Origin: Flavobacteriaceae bacterium
Lineage (GTDB): Bacteria; Bacteroidota; Bacteroidia; Flavobacteriales; Flavobacteriaceae
Direction of reading: 5' to 3'
Assembly (NCBI GenBank): GCA_002700405.1
Contig: PACY01000048.1
Span: 33,631 to 70,836, forward strand
Length of the DNA stretch: 37,206 bases
Of this stretch, positions 7,637 through 14,772 are shown piece by piece. The notes beneath the pieces are model-generated. The model was not told the DNA's origin. It worked only from the letters and a program-made list of their open reading frames with translations, and searched no databases. Numbering within the stretch: position 1 is the first letter of the stretch; the number at the start of each line of letters is the position of its first letter. The translations under genes were made by a program, and so were the position numbers.

Positions 7637-9403
7637 GTGAAAGAATTAAAACACCTTAATAAATATTTTTACAAGTATAGGTTAAACCTATTGCTTGGAG
7701 TTATTATAATAATAATTGCTAGGATATTACTTTTATTTACTCCAGGATTAGTAAGAAATTCAATAAATATTATAGATCAGTATAGAAGGAATGTAATAAT
7801 CGATCAATCAATAGTAGAAAATGAGCTTATTCAGAATATATTCCTTATCCTATTAGCTGCTGTATTATCTGGTTTTTTTACATTTTTAACAAGACAGACT
7901 ATAATAAATGTATCAAGGTATGTTGAATTTGATTTAAAAAATGAAATATATAACCAATATCAAAATCTATCTCTAAATTTTTATAAAAAGAATAAAACAG
8001 GAGATTTAATGAATAGAATTAGTGAGGATGTTTCCAGAGTGAGAATGTATGTAGGGCCAGCTGTAATGTATTCTATAAACACTATTACTCTACTTATAAT
8101 TGTAATATTTTATATGTATAGACAATCTCCTGAATTAACTTTTTATACAATATGTCCACTACCAATTTTATCAATTACAATATATAAATTAAGTAAATTA
8201 ATAAATCAACGAAGCACTATAGTTCAAGAATCACTTTCAAAATTATCATCATATACACAAGAAATTTTTACAGGTATTCAAATAGTCAAGTCTTATGTGA
8301 TTCAGGATAAAACTTCAAAATCATTTGATGATTTATCATCAGAAAATAAACTGAATCAAATTAATTTAGCAAAAGTTCAAGCTCTATTTTTCCCTTTAAT
8401 GATATTATTGATTGGTTTAAGCAACCTGCTTGTAATATATATTGGTGGAAAACAATATTTAGATGGGACAATCAGCGATATTGGAATAATAGCTGAATTT
8501 ATTATTTATGTTAATATGCTGACATGGCCTGTAGCCTCAATAGGCTGGATAAGCTCAATTATTCAACAAGCTGAAGCTTCTCAGAAAAGAATAAATGAGT
8601 TTTTAAATGAGAGATCAGAAATAACTAATTTCAATTTAAATGACACATCAAATATATTAGGGGAAATTACCTTCAATAATGTCAACTATAAATACAAAGA
8701 AACTGGGATAGCAGCGACAAACAACATAAATTTTAGTATAAAATCTGTTGATAAGTTAGGTATTACAGGGGGTACTGGATCTGGTAAATCTACATTAATG
8801 AACCTTTTATGTCGATTATATGATATTGATGATGGTGAAATATTAATTGATAATATTCCTATCAAAGAAATAAATTTAAATTCACTAAGAAAACAAATAG
8901 GATATGTTCCTCAAGACACATTTCTATTTTCAGATACAATAATGAATAATATTAAATTTGGAATTGAAAATGCAACTAGAGATGAAGTAATTAAAGCATG
9001 TAAAACAGCTGCAATTCACAATGAAATCTCAAATTTTGAAAAAGGTTATGACACAATTCTTGGTGAAAGAGGAATAAACTTAAGCGGAGGACAAAAACAA
9101 AGAATATCTATAGCTAGAGCTTTAATTAAAAAACCTAAAATATTAATATTAGATGACTGTCTCTCAGCAATGGATACTCAAACAGAAGAGTTAATCCTAA
9201 AATCTCTAGACAGTTACACAAAAAATATTTCAACTATAATAATTAGTCATAGGATTTCATCAATAAAAAATGCTAATAATATAATTGTTCTTGAAAATGG
9301 TAGCATAATTCAATCGGGCACTCATAATCAACTAATTAGTAAAGATGGGTACTATAAACAATTGTATAACAAGCAGATAATTAAAAAAGAAAGTATAGAA
9401 TAA
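7637..9403 (+). CDS. ABC exporter, fused permease and ATPase (MsbA/MdlA-like)
   Basis: A 588-residue half-transporter of the type I exporter fold. It has six transmembrane helices (about 1-310) followed by a nucleotide-binding domain (about 335-580). Visible motifs are Walker A GGTGSGKST (378-386), Q-loop GYVPQD, signature NLSGGQ (LSGGQ at 482-486), Walker B ILILDD (Asp506), D-loop SAMD and switch His in ISHR. The residue after the Walker B Asp, normally the catalytic Glu, is Asp507. This is also seen in MdlA-like members and often in one half of heterodimeric exporters. Substrate is unknown; lipid, peptide or drug export are all possible. It starts with GTG, the only plausible start near the family N-terminus. 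The gene order nusB / exporter / DUF3276 is common in Flavobacteriia. Confidence 0.9.
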   Translation: MKELKHLNKYFYKYRLNLLLGVIIIIIARILLLFTPGLVRNSINIIDQYRRNVIIDQSIVENELIQNIFLILLAAVLSGFFTFLTRQTIINVSRYVEFDLKNEIYNQYQNLSLNFYKKNKTGDLMNRISEDVSRVRMYVGPAVMYSINTITLLIIVIFYMYRQSPELTFYTICPLPILSITIYKLSKLINQRSTIVQESLSKLSSYTQEIFTGIQIVKSYVIQDKTSKSFDDLSSENKLNQINLAKVQALFFPLMILLIGLSNLLVIYIGGKQYLDGTISDIGIIAEFIIYVNMLTWPVASIGWISSIIQQAEASQKRINEFLNERSEITNFNLNDTSNILGEITFNNVNYKYKETGIAATNNINFSIKSVDKLGITGGTGSGKSTLMNLLCRLYDIDDGEILIDNIPIKEINLNSLRKQIGYVPQDTFLFSDTIMNNIKFGIENATRDEVIKACKTAAIHNEISNFEKGYDTILGERGINLSGGQKQRISIARALIKKPKILILDDCLSAMDTQTEELILKSLDSYTKNISTIIISHRISSIKNANNIIVLENGSIIQSGTHNQLISKDGYYKQLYNKQIIKKESIE

Positions 9404-9404
9404 G

Positions 9405-9435
9405 TTGTGTTCTTGATTTTTTTTTAAGATTTTTG
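9405..9435 (+). promoter_or_regulatory. Probable promoter of the DUF3276 gene
   Basis: TTG (9405-9407) is followed after 20 bases by GATTTTTG (9428-9435), one mismatch from TAnnTTTG. It ends 36 bases before the ATG at 9472. It sits just after the ABC exporter stop codon, so it would give the downstream gene separate expression. Confidence 0.35.
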
Positions 9436-9471
9436 AGATCTAAACAAAACATATTAATATAAAACTGACCA

Positions 9472-9933
9472 ATGGAGAGAGAAGAAATTTTTTCAAAAAC
9501 AATGAGAGCTGGTAGAAGAACATACTTTTTTGATGTGAGATCTACCAAAGCTGGAGACTATTATTTAACATTAACTGAAAGTAAAAAATTCACAAATGAT
9601 GATGGATCGTTTCACTATAAAAAACACAAAATTTATTTATATAAAGAAGATTTTAGTGAATTCAACAGCAATTTACAAGAGATGACTGATTATATCATTA
9701 AAGAAAAAGGTGAAGAAGTAATTAGTGAAAGACACCAAAAAGATTATCAAAAAGAAGATGCAACTACTGAAACTGTAACTGAAGAGCCTGAAAATGATGC
9801 AGAAGCAAAAAATGATACAGAAGAAACTTCTGATGAAAATAAAGAAAGTGATAAGTCTGAAAGTGATGATACAGCTAGTAAAGATGAAGATGATTCAAGT
9901 GAATTCACTGATGTTGAGTTTGAAGACATATAG
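9472..9933 (+). CDS. DUF3276 (PUR-alpha-like) nucleic-acid-binding protein
   Basis: A 153-residue protein in two parts. Residues 1-80 form a PUR domain, the fold of PUR-alpha and Borrelia BpuR, which binds single-stranded DNA or RNA. Recognisable segments are SKTMRAGRRTYFFDVRST near the N-terminus and YLTLTESKKF. Residues about 97-153 are an acidic low-complexity tail rich in Glu, Asp, Ser and Thr, likely disordered. It is predicted to be cytoplasmic. The acidic tail may tune RNA binding or mimic nucleic acid. It sits between the ABC exporter and the M14 peptidase gene, 50 bases before the latter. Family function in Bacteroidota is not well established; a role as a global RNA-binding regulator is inference from BpuR. 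Confidence 0.88.
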   Translation: MEREEIFSKTMRAGRRTYFFDVRSTKAGDYYLTLTESKKFTNDDGSFHYKKHKIYLYKEDFSEFNSNLQEMTDYIIKEKGEEVISERHQKDYQKEDATTETVTEEPENDAEAKNDTEETSDENKESDKSESDDTASKDEDDSSEFTDVEFEDI

Positions 9934-9983
9934 CCTATTATCTTAAACCTATTTTATCTGTTATTTACTCTAAATATTTTTTT

Positions 9984-12500
9984 ATGAGGTATCTATTATT
10001 GCTTTTATTTAGCTTTTTTTTGAATCTAAATGCACAGAATTCATCCTTAGATTTAGATTACTATTTTTCTAATCAAAATAATCTTTTTGATGAATCAATC
10101 CCAACTCCTGAGAATGTTATAGGGCATCAAGTTGGTGAATGGCATATTACCCATGATAAGCTAATTCAATATATGCAAGAACTTGCAAAATCATCTGAAA
10201 GGATAACAATTGAAAATAGAGGACATACATTCGAAGATAGGCCGCTAGTTTTACTTACAATAACCTCTAAAAACAATCATAAAAATATTGATAAAATAAA
10301 AAGAGAACATAAAGCTATAACAAACGGGGATAAAACAGTAGACTTGACAAGTTCACCTTTAGTAATTTATCAAGGATTCTCCATTCACGGAAATGAACCT
10401 AGTGGATCTAATGCAAGTTTATTGCTTGCATACTATTTAGCTGCCTCTAAAAGTGATTTTATAGAGAGTTTATTAGAAAATACTGTAATATTATTAGACC
10501 CTTCTTTTAATCCAGACGGATTACAACGTTTTGCATATTGGGCAAACACAAATAGAAATATGAATTTAAATCCAGATCCTAATGATAGAGAATATAATGA
10601 AGTATGGCCTGGTGGTAGAACAAATCATTATTGGTTTGATATGAACAGAGATTGGCTTCCTGTTCAACTTCCGGAGTCAAGAGCAAGAATTAAAAGTTAT
10701 AATGAATGGGTTCCAAACATCTTAACGGATCATCACGAAATGGGGACAAATGCAACTTTCTTCTTTCAACCTGGAATTCCCTCAAGAACTCATCCTTTAA
10801 CCCCAGCATTAAATCAAGAATTAACTAAAAGAATTGCTGATTTTCATGTAAAAGAATTTAATGAGATAGGGTCTCTATATTATTCTGAAGAAAGTTTTGA
10901 TGATTTTTATTATGGTAAAGGCTCTACTTTTCCAGATATTAATGGAGGTGTCGGAATATTATTTGAACAAGCAAGTTCAAGAGGACATATTCAAGAAAGC
11001 GCAAATGGAATCCTAACCTTCCCCTTTACAATTAAAAATCAATTCACTGCTGCTATTTCAACCCTAAAAGCTGGATTAAACCTGAGAGAAAGTTTATTAG
11101 AGTATCAATATGACTTCTATAAAGATTCTAGAGAAGAAGCATTAAAATCTAAAAATAAAGGAATAATCTTTGGTGACAGTAAAGATAGAGCTAAAACTAT
11201 CCATTTAGCAGAAATCTTAAAAAGACATGAAATAGATTTTTATGGAATTAAAAAAGATATAAGATATAAAGGTGTGAGTTATAAAAAGGATTACGCATTT
11301 GTTATTCCTAAAAATCAGAAAAAATCAAAACTAATTAATGCTATGTTTGAGTCTAGGACTGAATTCAAAGACAGTTTGTTTTATGATGTATCTGCGTGGA
11401 CGTTTCCCCTAGCCTTTAATTTAGATTATGATATGAATATTGATATGAATATTGCAGAAAAAACAAAAAATTCTAATATTCTTACGCTAAACAATGGAGG
11501 GGTAACAAAAAAGACAAACTATGCATATTTAATGGAGTGGCATGAATACTATACTCCAAAGTTGTTAGATGAAATTTTAAATAATAATATGATTGCTAAA
11601 GTTTCATTAAAAAGATTTAAAATAGAAGGAAAAACATTTGACTATGGAACAATATTAATTCCTGTTTTTAACAAAGAAATTGATAATACATATAAATTTC
11701 TTGATAAAATTGCTAAAGATAATTCTATAACCATACACGGAGTAGATACTGGAATTAGTGAAGGGATTGATTTAGGAAGTAATAACTTTAGGAGAATCAA
11801 TAAGCAAAAAATAGCCTTATTAGTTGGAGATGGAATTAACGCATATGATGCGGGGGAAATATGGCATCTATTTGATACCAGATATAATATTAATGTAACT
11901 AAACTTGATGTAAGAAATTTATCATCTGCAGATATTAATAAGTACACTACTATTATAATGCCTAACAGCAAAGGATTAAATATTAAAAACTCATCCAAAA
12001 TTAAAAAATGGATAGAAGACGGGGGTACACTTGTAGCTTATAAGAATTCTTTAAAATGGATTGAAAAAAATGATCTTGTAAAATATAATTTTAAAGAAGC
12101 TAATAGAACAGCAGAAAATATAAATTTTGAACAAAAAAGAGATTATTTTGGTGCACAAGCTATAGGAGGTGCAATATTTAATGCTAGTATTGATAGAACA
12201 CATCCAATTAATTTTGGATTTAAAAATAATACTATTTCACTTTTTAGAAATAGCACAATATTTATGGAAGCTGAGAAGGATAGTTACAATAATCCTATAA
12301 TATATTCTGAAAAACCACTATTAAGTGGTTATGTGTCTAAAGAAAATCTTAATAGCTTAAAACTAACTGTTCCTTTAAAAATCAATAAAATAAACAAAGG
12401 GAAAATTATTTCTATAACAGACAACACAAACTTTAGAGCATTTTGGTACGGTACAAATAAATTATTAGTTAATGCAATTTATTTTAGCGATCAATTCTAA
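9984..12500 (+). CDS. Secreted M14-family zinc carboxypeptidase-like protein
   Basis: An 838-residue exported protein with a signal peptide (1-18, ending LNLNAQ). The peptidase M14 domain spans about 45-370. The zinc motif HxxE is His135-Gly-Asn-Glu138, a further His pair occurs in DHHEMG (His250-His251), and a plausible catalytic Glu lies in ILFEQASSRG (Glu328). The conserved NRDWLP segment is present. Beyond about 390 there is a long C-terminal region. Part of this (about 605-690, with KIALLVGDG and YDAGEIWHLFD) resembles the glutamine-amidotransferase/DJ-1-like fold appended to many Bacteroidota M14 proteins. There is no type IX sorting tail, so the protein is probably periplasmic. The stop codon lies one base from that of convergent csaA. 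The exact substrate is unknown. Confidence 0.9.
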   Translation: MRYLLLLLFSFFLNLNAQNSSLDLDYYFSNQNNLFDESIPTPENVIGHQVGEWHITHDKLIQYMQELAKSSERITIENRGHTFEDRPLVLLTITSKNNHKNIDKIKREHKAITNGDKTVDLTSSPLVIYQGFSIHGNEPSGSNASLLLAYYLAASKSDFIESLLENTVILLDPSFNPDGLQRFAYWANTNRNMNLNPDPNDREYNEVWPGGRTNHYWFDMNRDWLPVQLPESRARIKSYNEWVPNILTDHHEMGTNATFFFQPGIPSRTHPLTPALNQELTKRIADFHVKEFNEIGSLYYSEESFDDFYYGKGSTFPDINGGVGILFEQASSRGHIQESANGILTFPFTIKNQFTAAISTLKAGLNLRESLLEYQYDFYKDSREEALKSKNKGIIFGDSKDRAKTIHLAEILKRHEIDFYGIKKDIRYKGVSYKKDYAFVIPKNQKKSKLINAMFESRTEFKDSLFYDVSAWTFPLAFNLDYDMNIDMNIAEKTKNSNILTLNNGGVTKKTNYAYLMEWHEYYTPKLLDEILNNNMIAKVSLKRFKIEGKTFDYGTILIPVFNKEIDNTYKFLDKIAKDNSITIHGVDTGISEGIDLGSNNFRRINKQKIALLVGDGINAYDAGEIWHLFDTRYNINVTKLDVRNLSSADINKYTTIIMPNSKGLNIKNSSKIKKWIEDGGTLVAYKNSLKWIEKNDLVKYNFKEANRTAENINFEQKRDYFGAQAIGGAIFNASIDRTHPINFGFKNNTISLFRNSTIFMEAEKDSYNNPIIYSEKPLLSGYVSKENLNSLKLTVPLKINKINKGKIISITDNTNFRAFWYGTNKLLVNAIYFSDQF
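11430..11453 (+). repeat. 12-bp tandem duplication inside the M14 gene
   Basis: GATATGAATATT occurs twice in direct succession (11430-11441 and 11442-11453), encoding a repeated Asp-Met-Asn-Ile. The duplication is in frame and lies in the poorly conserved C-terminal half. It looks like a simple replication-slippage event. Confidence 0.8.
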
Positions 12501-12501
12501 T

Positions 12502-12834
12502 TTAATGAATTCTTAGCCCATTCATAACTGTGTCTTCAGTAGAAATCAGTATTACATCTTTTTCATTTACAGCGCCTAAGACAAGACATTCACTCATAAA
12601 ATTTGCAATTTGTTTTTTAGGGAAATTTACAACTGCTATTATTTGTTTACCAACTAAATCCTCAAATGAATATCTATGGGTAATTTGAGCAGAAGAATTT
12701 AATATGCCTAGCTCTCCAAAATCAATTTTTAATTTATATGCTGGTTTAATTGCTTTAGAAAAAGACTCCGCAGAAACAATAGTTCCAACCCTAATATCAA
12801 TTTTCGAAAAATCTTCAAATGTGACTTTGTTCAA
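12502..12834 (-). CDS. csaA: CsaA-like tRNA-binding-domain protein
   Basis: CsaA is a small homodimeric OB-fold protein related to the tRNA-binding domain of MetRS/ARC1, with reported chaperone and secretion-related activity in Bacillus. Nearly the whole family pattern is visible: TFEDFSKIDIRVGTI, PAYKLKIDFG, SSAQITHRY, VVNFPKKQIANF, CLVLGA and a terminal NGLRI. No in-frame ATG exists. TTG at 12832-12834 gives 110 residues, the usual family length, beginning immediately before the conserved TFEDF. A more distal TTG at 12862-12864 would add ten residues and overlap the upstream gene by 20 bases. I prefer the shorter form. It is downstream of, and probably cotranscribed with, the small membrane protein gene. 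Confidence 0.88.
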   Translation of the reverse strand: MNKVTFEDFSKIDIRVGTIVSAESFSKAIKPAYKLKIDFGELGILNSSAQITHRYSFEDLVGKQIIAVVNFPKKQIANFMSECLVLGAVNEKDVILISTEDTVMNGLRIH

Positions 12835-12844
12835 AACAGAACTA

Positions 12845-13189
12845 TTATTTAGATCTATTAGCAATAAAACTCATTACAAATGTATATATAGCAAAAATTG
12901 ATGTACCCATCATTAAACCCACTCTAGTAATTCCCATGATATCATTTTCACCCAATCTTCTCATCAGCGGCATAGCTAACCCACCAAGAACTATAACAGT
13001 CAATAAAACAACAATATGAGAAATGGTTTTATTTTCATTTTTTAATCCTTTATTCATCAAAAGTATTAAAACTCCTAAAACTACAGGGATTAATGCAGTT
13101 ATAGCAGCGCCTTCAGAATCCAAATAACCCCATAATCCAAAAATAATTAATACTAAAGAATTAGTTAAACTTGCTTTATGTGCTTTCAT
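12845..13189 (-). CDS. Small four-helix membrane protein of unknown function
   Basis: I do not recognise a characterised family. The 114 residues contain about four hydrophobic helices (roughly 9-25, 28-45, 57-75 and 88-108). The N-terminus KAHKASLTNSLVLIIFGLWGY has a helix-starting polar cap, and similar proteins appear to be widespread in Bacteroidota. A loop rich in Lys and Asn (46-56) separates helices 2 and 3, and RRLGEND (76-84) separates 3 and 4. It lies just upstream of csaA on the same strand and is divergent from the thioredoxin-like gene, with 45 bases between them. No catalytic motif is visible. The arrangement only suggests an inner-membrane protein coexpressed with csaA. Confidence 0.8.
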   Translation of the reverse strand: MKAHKASLTNSLVLIIFGLWGYLDSEGAAITALIPVVLGVLILLMNKGLKNENKTISHIVVLLTVIVLGGLAMPLMRRLGENDIMGITRVGLMMGTSIFAIYTFVMSFIANRSK

Positions 13190-13222
13190 AATATATTTTT
13201 TTTTAAAATTACAACAATTTCT

Positions 13223-13230
13223 TAAATTTG
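13223..13230 (+). promoter_or_regulatory. -7 element four bases before the thioredoxin-like gene
   Basis: TAAATTTG is an exact TAnnTTTG match, ending only four bases before the ATG at 13235. If it is active, the mRNA would be leaderless or nearly so. No TTG is visible at the -33 position, where the sequence is a T-run. Confidence 0.4.
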
Positions 13231-13234
13231 TAAA

Positions 13235-13795
13235 ATGGCAAGAACCCCTTCAAATATGGTTTCATTAGGTACTAAAGCTCCTAATTTTAATCTGTTAGAT
13301 GTTACATCTAACTCATTTAAAACACTTGATGAATTAAAAGGCGATAAAGGAACTGTTATAATGTTTATATGTAATCACTGCCCATACGTAAAGCACGTAA
13401 ATAAAACTATTGTTGAAATAGCAAAAAAATATCAACAATCAGGAATAAAATTTATAGCTATATCAAGTAATGATGTTTTAAATTATCCTGAAGATAGTCC
13501 TGAACTTATGAAAGAAAATGCAATTGAATATAATTTTTGCTTTCCCTACCTATATGATGAATCTCAGCAAACAGCATTAGATTATGATGCAGCATGCACA
13601 CCTGACTTCTACCTTTATGATGGTAATATGAAATTAGTATATCGAGGCCAGTTAGATGATTCAAGACCTGGGAATAATCTTTCATGTGATGGTAATGACT
13701 TAAATCATGCAATTGATTGCCTAATGCAAAATAAAGTGAACGATAAGCTGCAGAAACCAAGTATAGGATGTAATATAAAGTGGAAGCTTAGTTAA
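13235..13795 (+). CDS. Thioredoxin-fold redoxin with CNHC active site
   Basis: A 186-residue cytoplasmic thioredoxin-like protein of the AhpC/TSA-redoxin group (no signal peptide). The active site CNHCPYVKH contains a CxxC pair, Cys46 and Cys49. The cis-proline region is CTPDFYLYD, and GQLDDSRPGNN follows near the end. This matches the 'thioredoxin family protein' type common in marine bacteria, in which NHCP(Y/F)VKH is diagnostic. It probably reduces or exchanges disulfides or peroxides; the exact partner is unknown. Its last eight bases overlap the 3' end of the convergent peptidyl-prolyl isomerase gene (13788-13795). A very close -7 element suggests independent transcription. Confidence 0.9.
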   Translation: MARTPSNMVSLGTKAPNFNLLDVTSNSFKTLDELKGDKGTVIMFICNHCPYVKHVNKTIVEIAKKYQQSGIKFIAISSNDVLNYPEDSPELMKENAIEYNFCFPYLYDESQQTALDYDAACTPDFYLYDGNMKLVYRGQLDDSRPGNNLSCDGNDLNHAIDCLMQNKVNDKLQKPSIGCNIKWKLS

Positions 13796-14720
13796 TCTCA
13801 ACCAACTCCACATCAAAAATTAAAGTTGCATTAGGCGGAATTATACCTCCAGCTCCCATTTCACCATAAGCTAAATTACCTGGAATTAAGAATGTTGCCT
13901 TCTCTCCAACACTCAACAAGCTTATACCTTCATCCCAGCCTTTAATAACCTGGCCTATACCAAGTTTAAACTCAATTGGTTCATTTCTTTTATAAGAAGA
14001 GTCAAAAACTGTTCCATCAAGTAATTGTCCCTTATAATGGACTTTAACTGTATCGCCAACTTTTGGTTTAGCTCCATTATTTTCTGAAATTATATTATAA
14101 CGTAATCCTGAATCAGTTATCTTAAAACCTTTTGAAATTTCAGCAATTTTATTATCAAGATCTAATTTTATTTTCTTCTCTCTTTCATCTTTTAGATTAT
14201 TAAACTGACTAAAGGAGTCTAATGAGTCGAAACTTTCAGCTTTACCTCCCACTCTACTTATTGTTAATTTTATGATTTCATCATCTTGTTCAATAGAATT
14301 TACTACTGGCATCCCATCTATAACTTTACCAAAAACAGTATGTTTATTATCTAACCAAGGTGTTTCTACGTGTGTTATAAAAAACTGACTCCCATTAGTT
14401 CCTGGGCCAGCATTAGCCATTGATAGAATTCCTTCACTATTATGTTTAAGATCGTTATGAAACTCATCATCAAATTTATATCCTGGATCTCCTGTTCCAT
14501 TTCCCAAAGGACAACCGCATTGAATCATAAAATCATTAATAACCCTATGAAAAATTATTCCATCATAGTAGGGAGTTCCAATTTCTTTATGAGAATTTTT
14601 TATTTTCCCTTCAGCCAGAGAAATAAAATTCCCTACTGTTCCAGGAGTTTTTTCATATTCTAATGAAGCAACAATTAATCCTTTAGTTGTTTCAAAAGTT
14701 GCATATATACCTTCTTTCAT
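13788..14720 (-). CDS. Dual-domain peptidyl-prolyl isomerase: cyclophilin-FKBP fusion
   Basis: A 310-residue protein joining two unrelated prolyl isomerase folds. Residues about 5-158 are a cyclophilin, with FHRV (catalytic Arg59), a GxGTGDPGY-type segment, SQFFI (Phe113), Trp122 and His127. Residues about 160-200 form a charged helical linker. Residues about 205-310 are an FKBP domain with VHYKGQLLDGTVFDSS (Tyr229, Asp240), IKGWDEG (Trp262) and IPGNLAYGEMGAGG (Tyr285). Both active sites look intact. There is no signal peptide, so it should act in the cytoplasm, speeding proline isomerisation and perhaps chaperoning. Cyclophilin-FKBP chimeras are known in some Bacteroidota and spirochaetes. 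It overlaps the convergent thioredoxin gene by eight bases. Confidence 0.95.
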   Translation of the reverse strand: MKEGIYATFETTKGLIVASLEYEKTPGTVGNFISLAEGKIKNSHKEIGTPYYDGIIFHRVINDFMIQCGCPLGNGTGDPGYKFDDEFHNDLKHNSEGILSMANAGPGTNGSQFFITHVETPWLDNKHTVFGKVIDGMPVVNSIEQDDEIIKLTISRVGGKAESFDSLDSFSQFNNLKDEREKKIKLDLDNKIAEISKGFKITDSGLRYNIISENNGAKPKVGDTVKVHYKGQLLDGTVFDSSYKRNEPIEFKLGIGQVIKGWDEGISLLSVGEKATFLIPGNLAYGEMGAGGIIPPNATLIFDVELVEIN

Positions 14721-14772
14721 AATAAAAAATTTGAGCGAATATACAATTAATCGTTAAAATGAATAAATAAAT

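Noticed and set aside
9410..9440. Ten-T run after the ABC exporter stop as a terminator
   Set aside because: No GC-containing stem precedes the T-run; the region fits better as the spacer of a promoter for the DUF3276 gene.
9747..9929. Ser-rich open frame on minus
   Set aside because: Antisense of the acidic Glu/Asp codon run in the DUF3276 tail; composition explains it.
11642..11998. 118-residue hydrophobic open frame on minus
   Set aside because: Lies wholly inside the M14 gene, antisense, with no start context or homology that I recognise.
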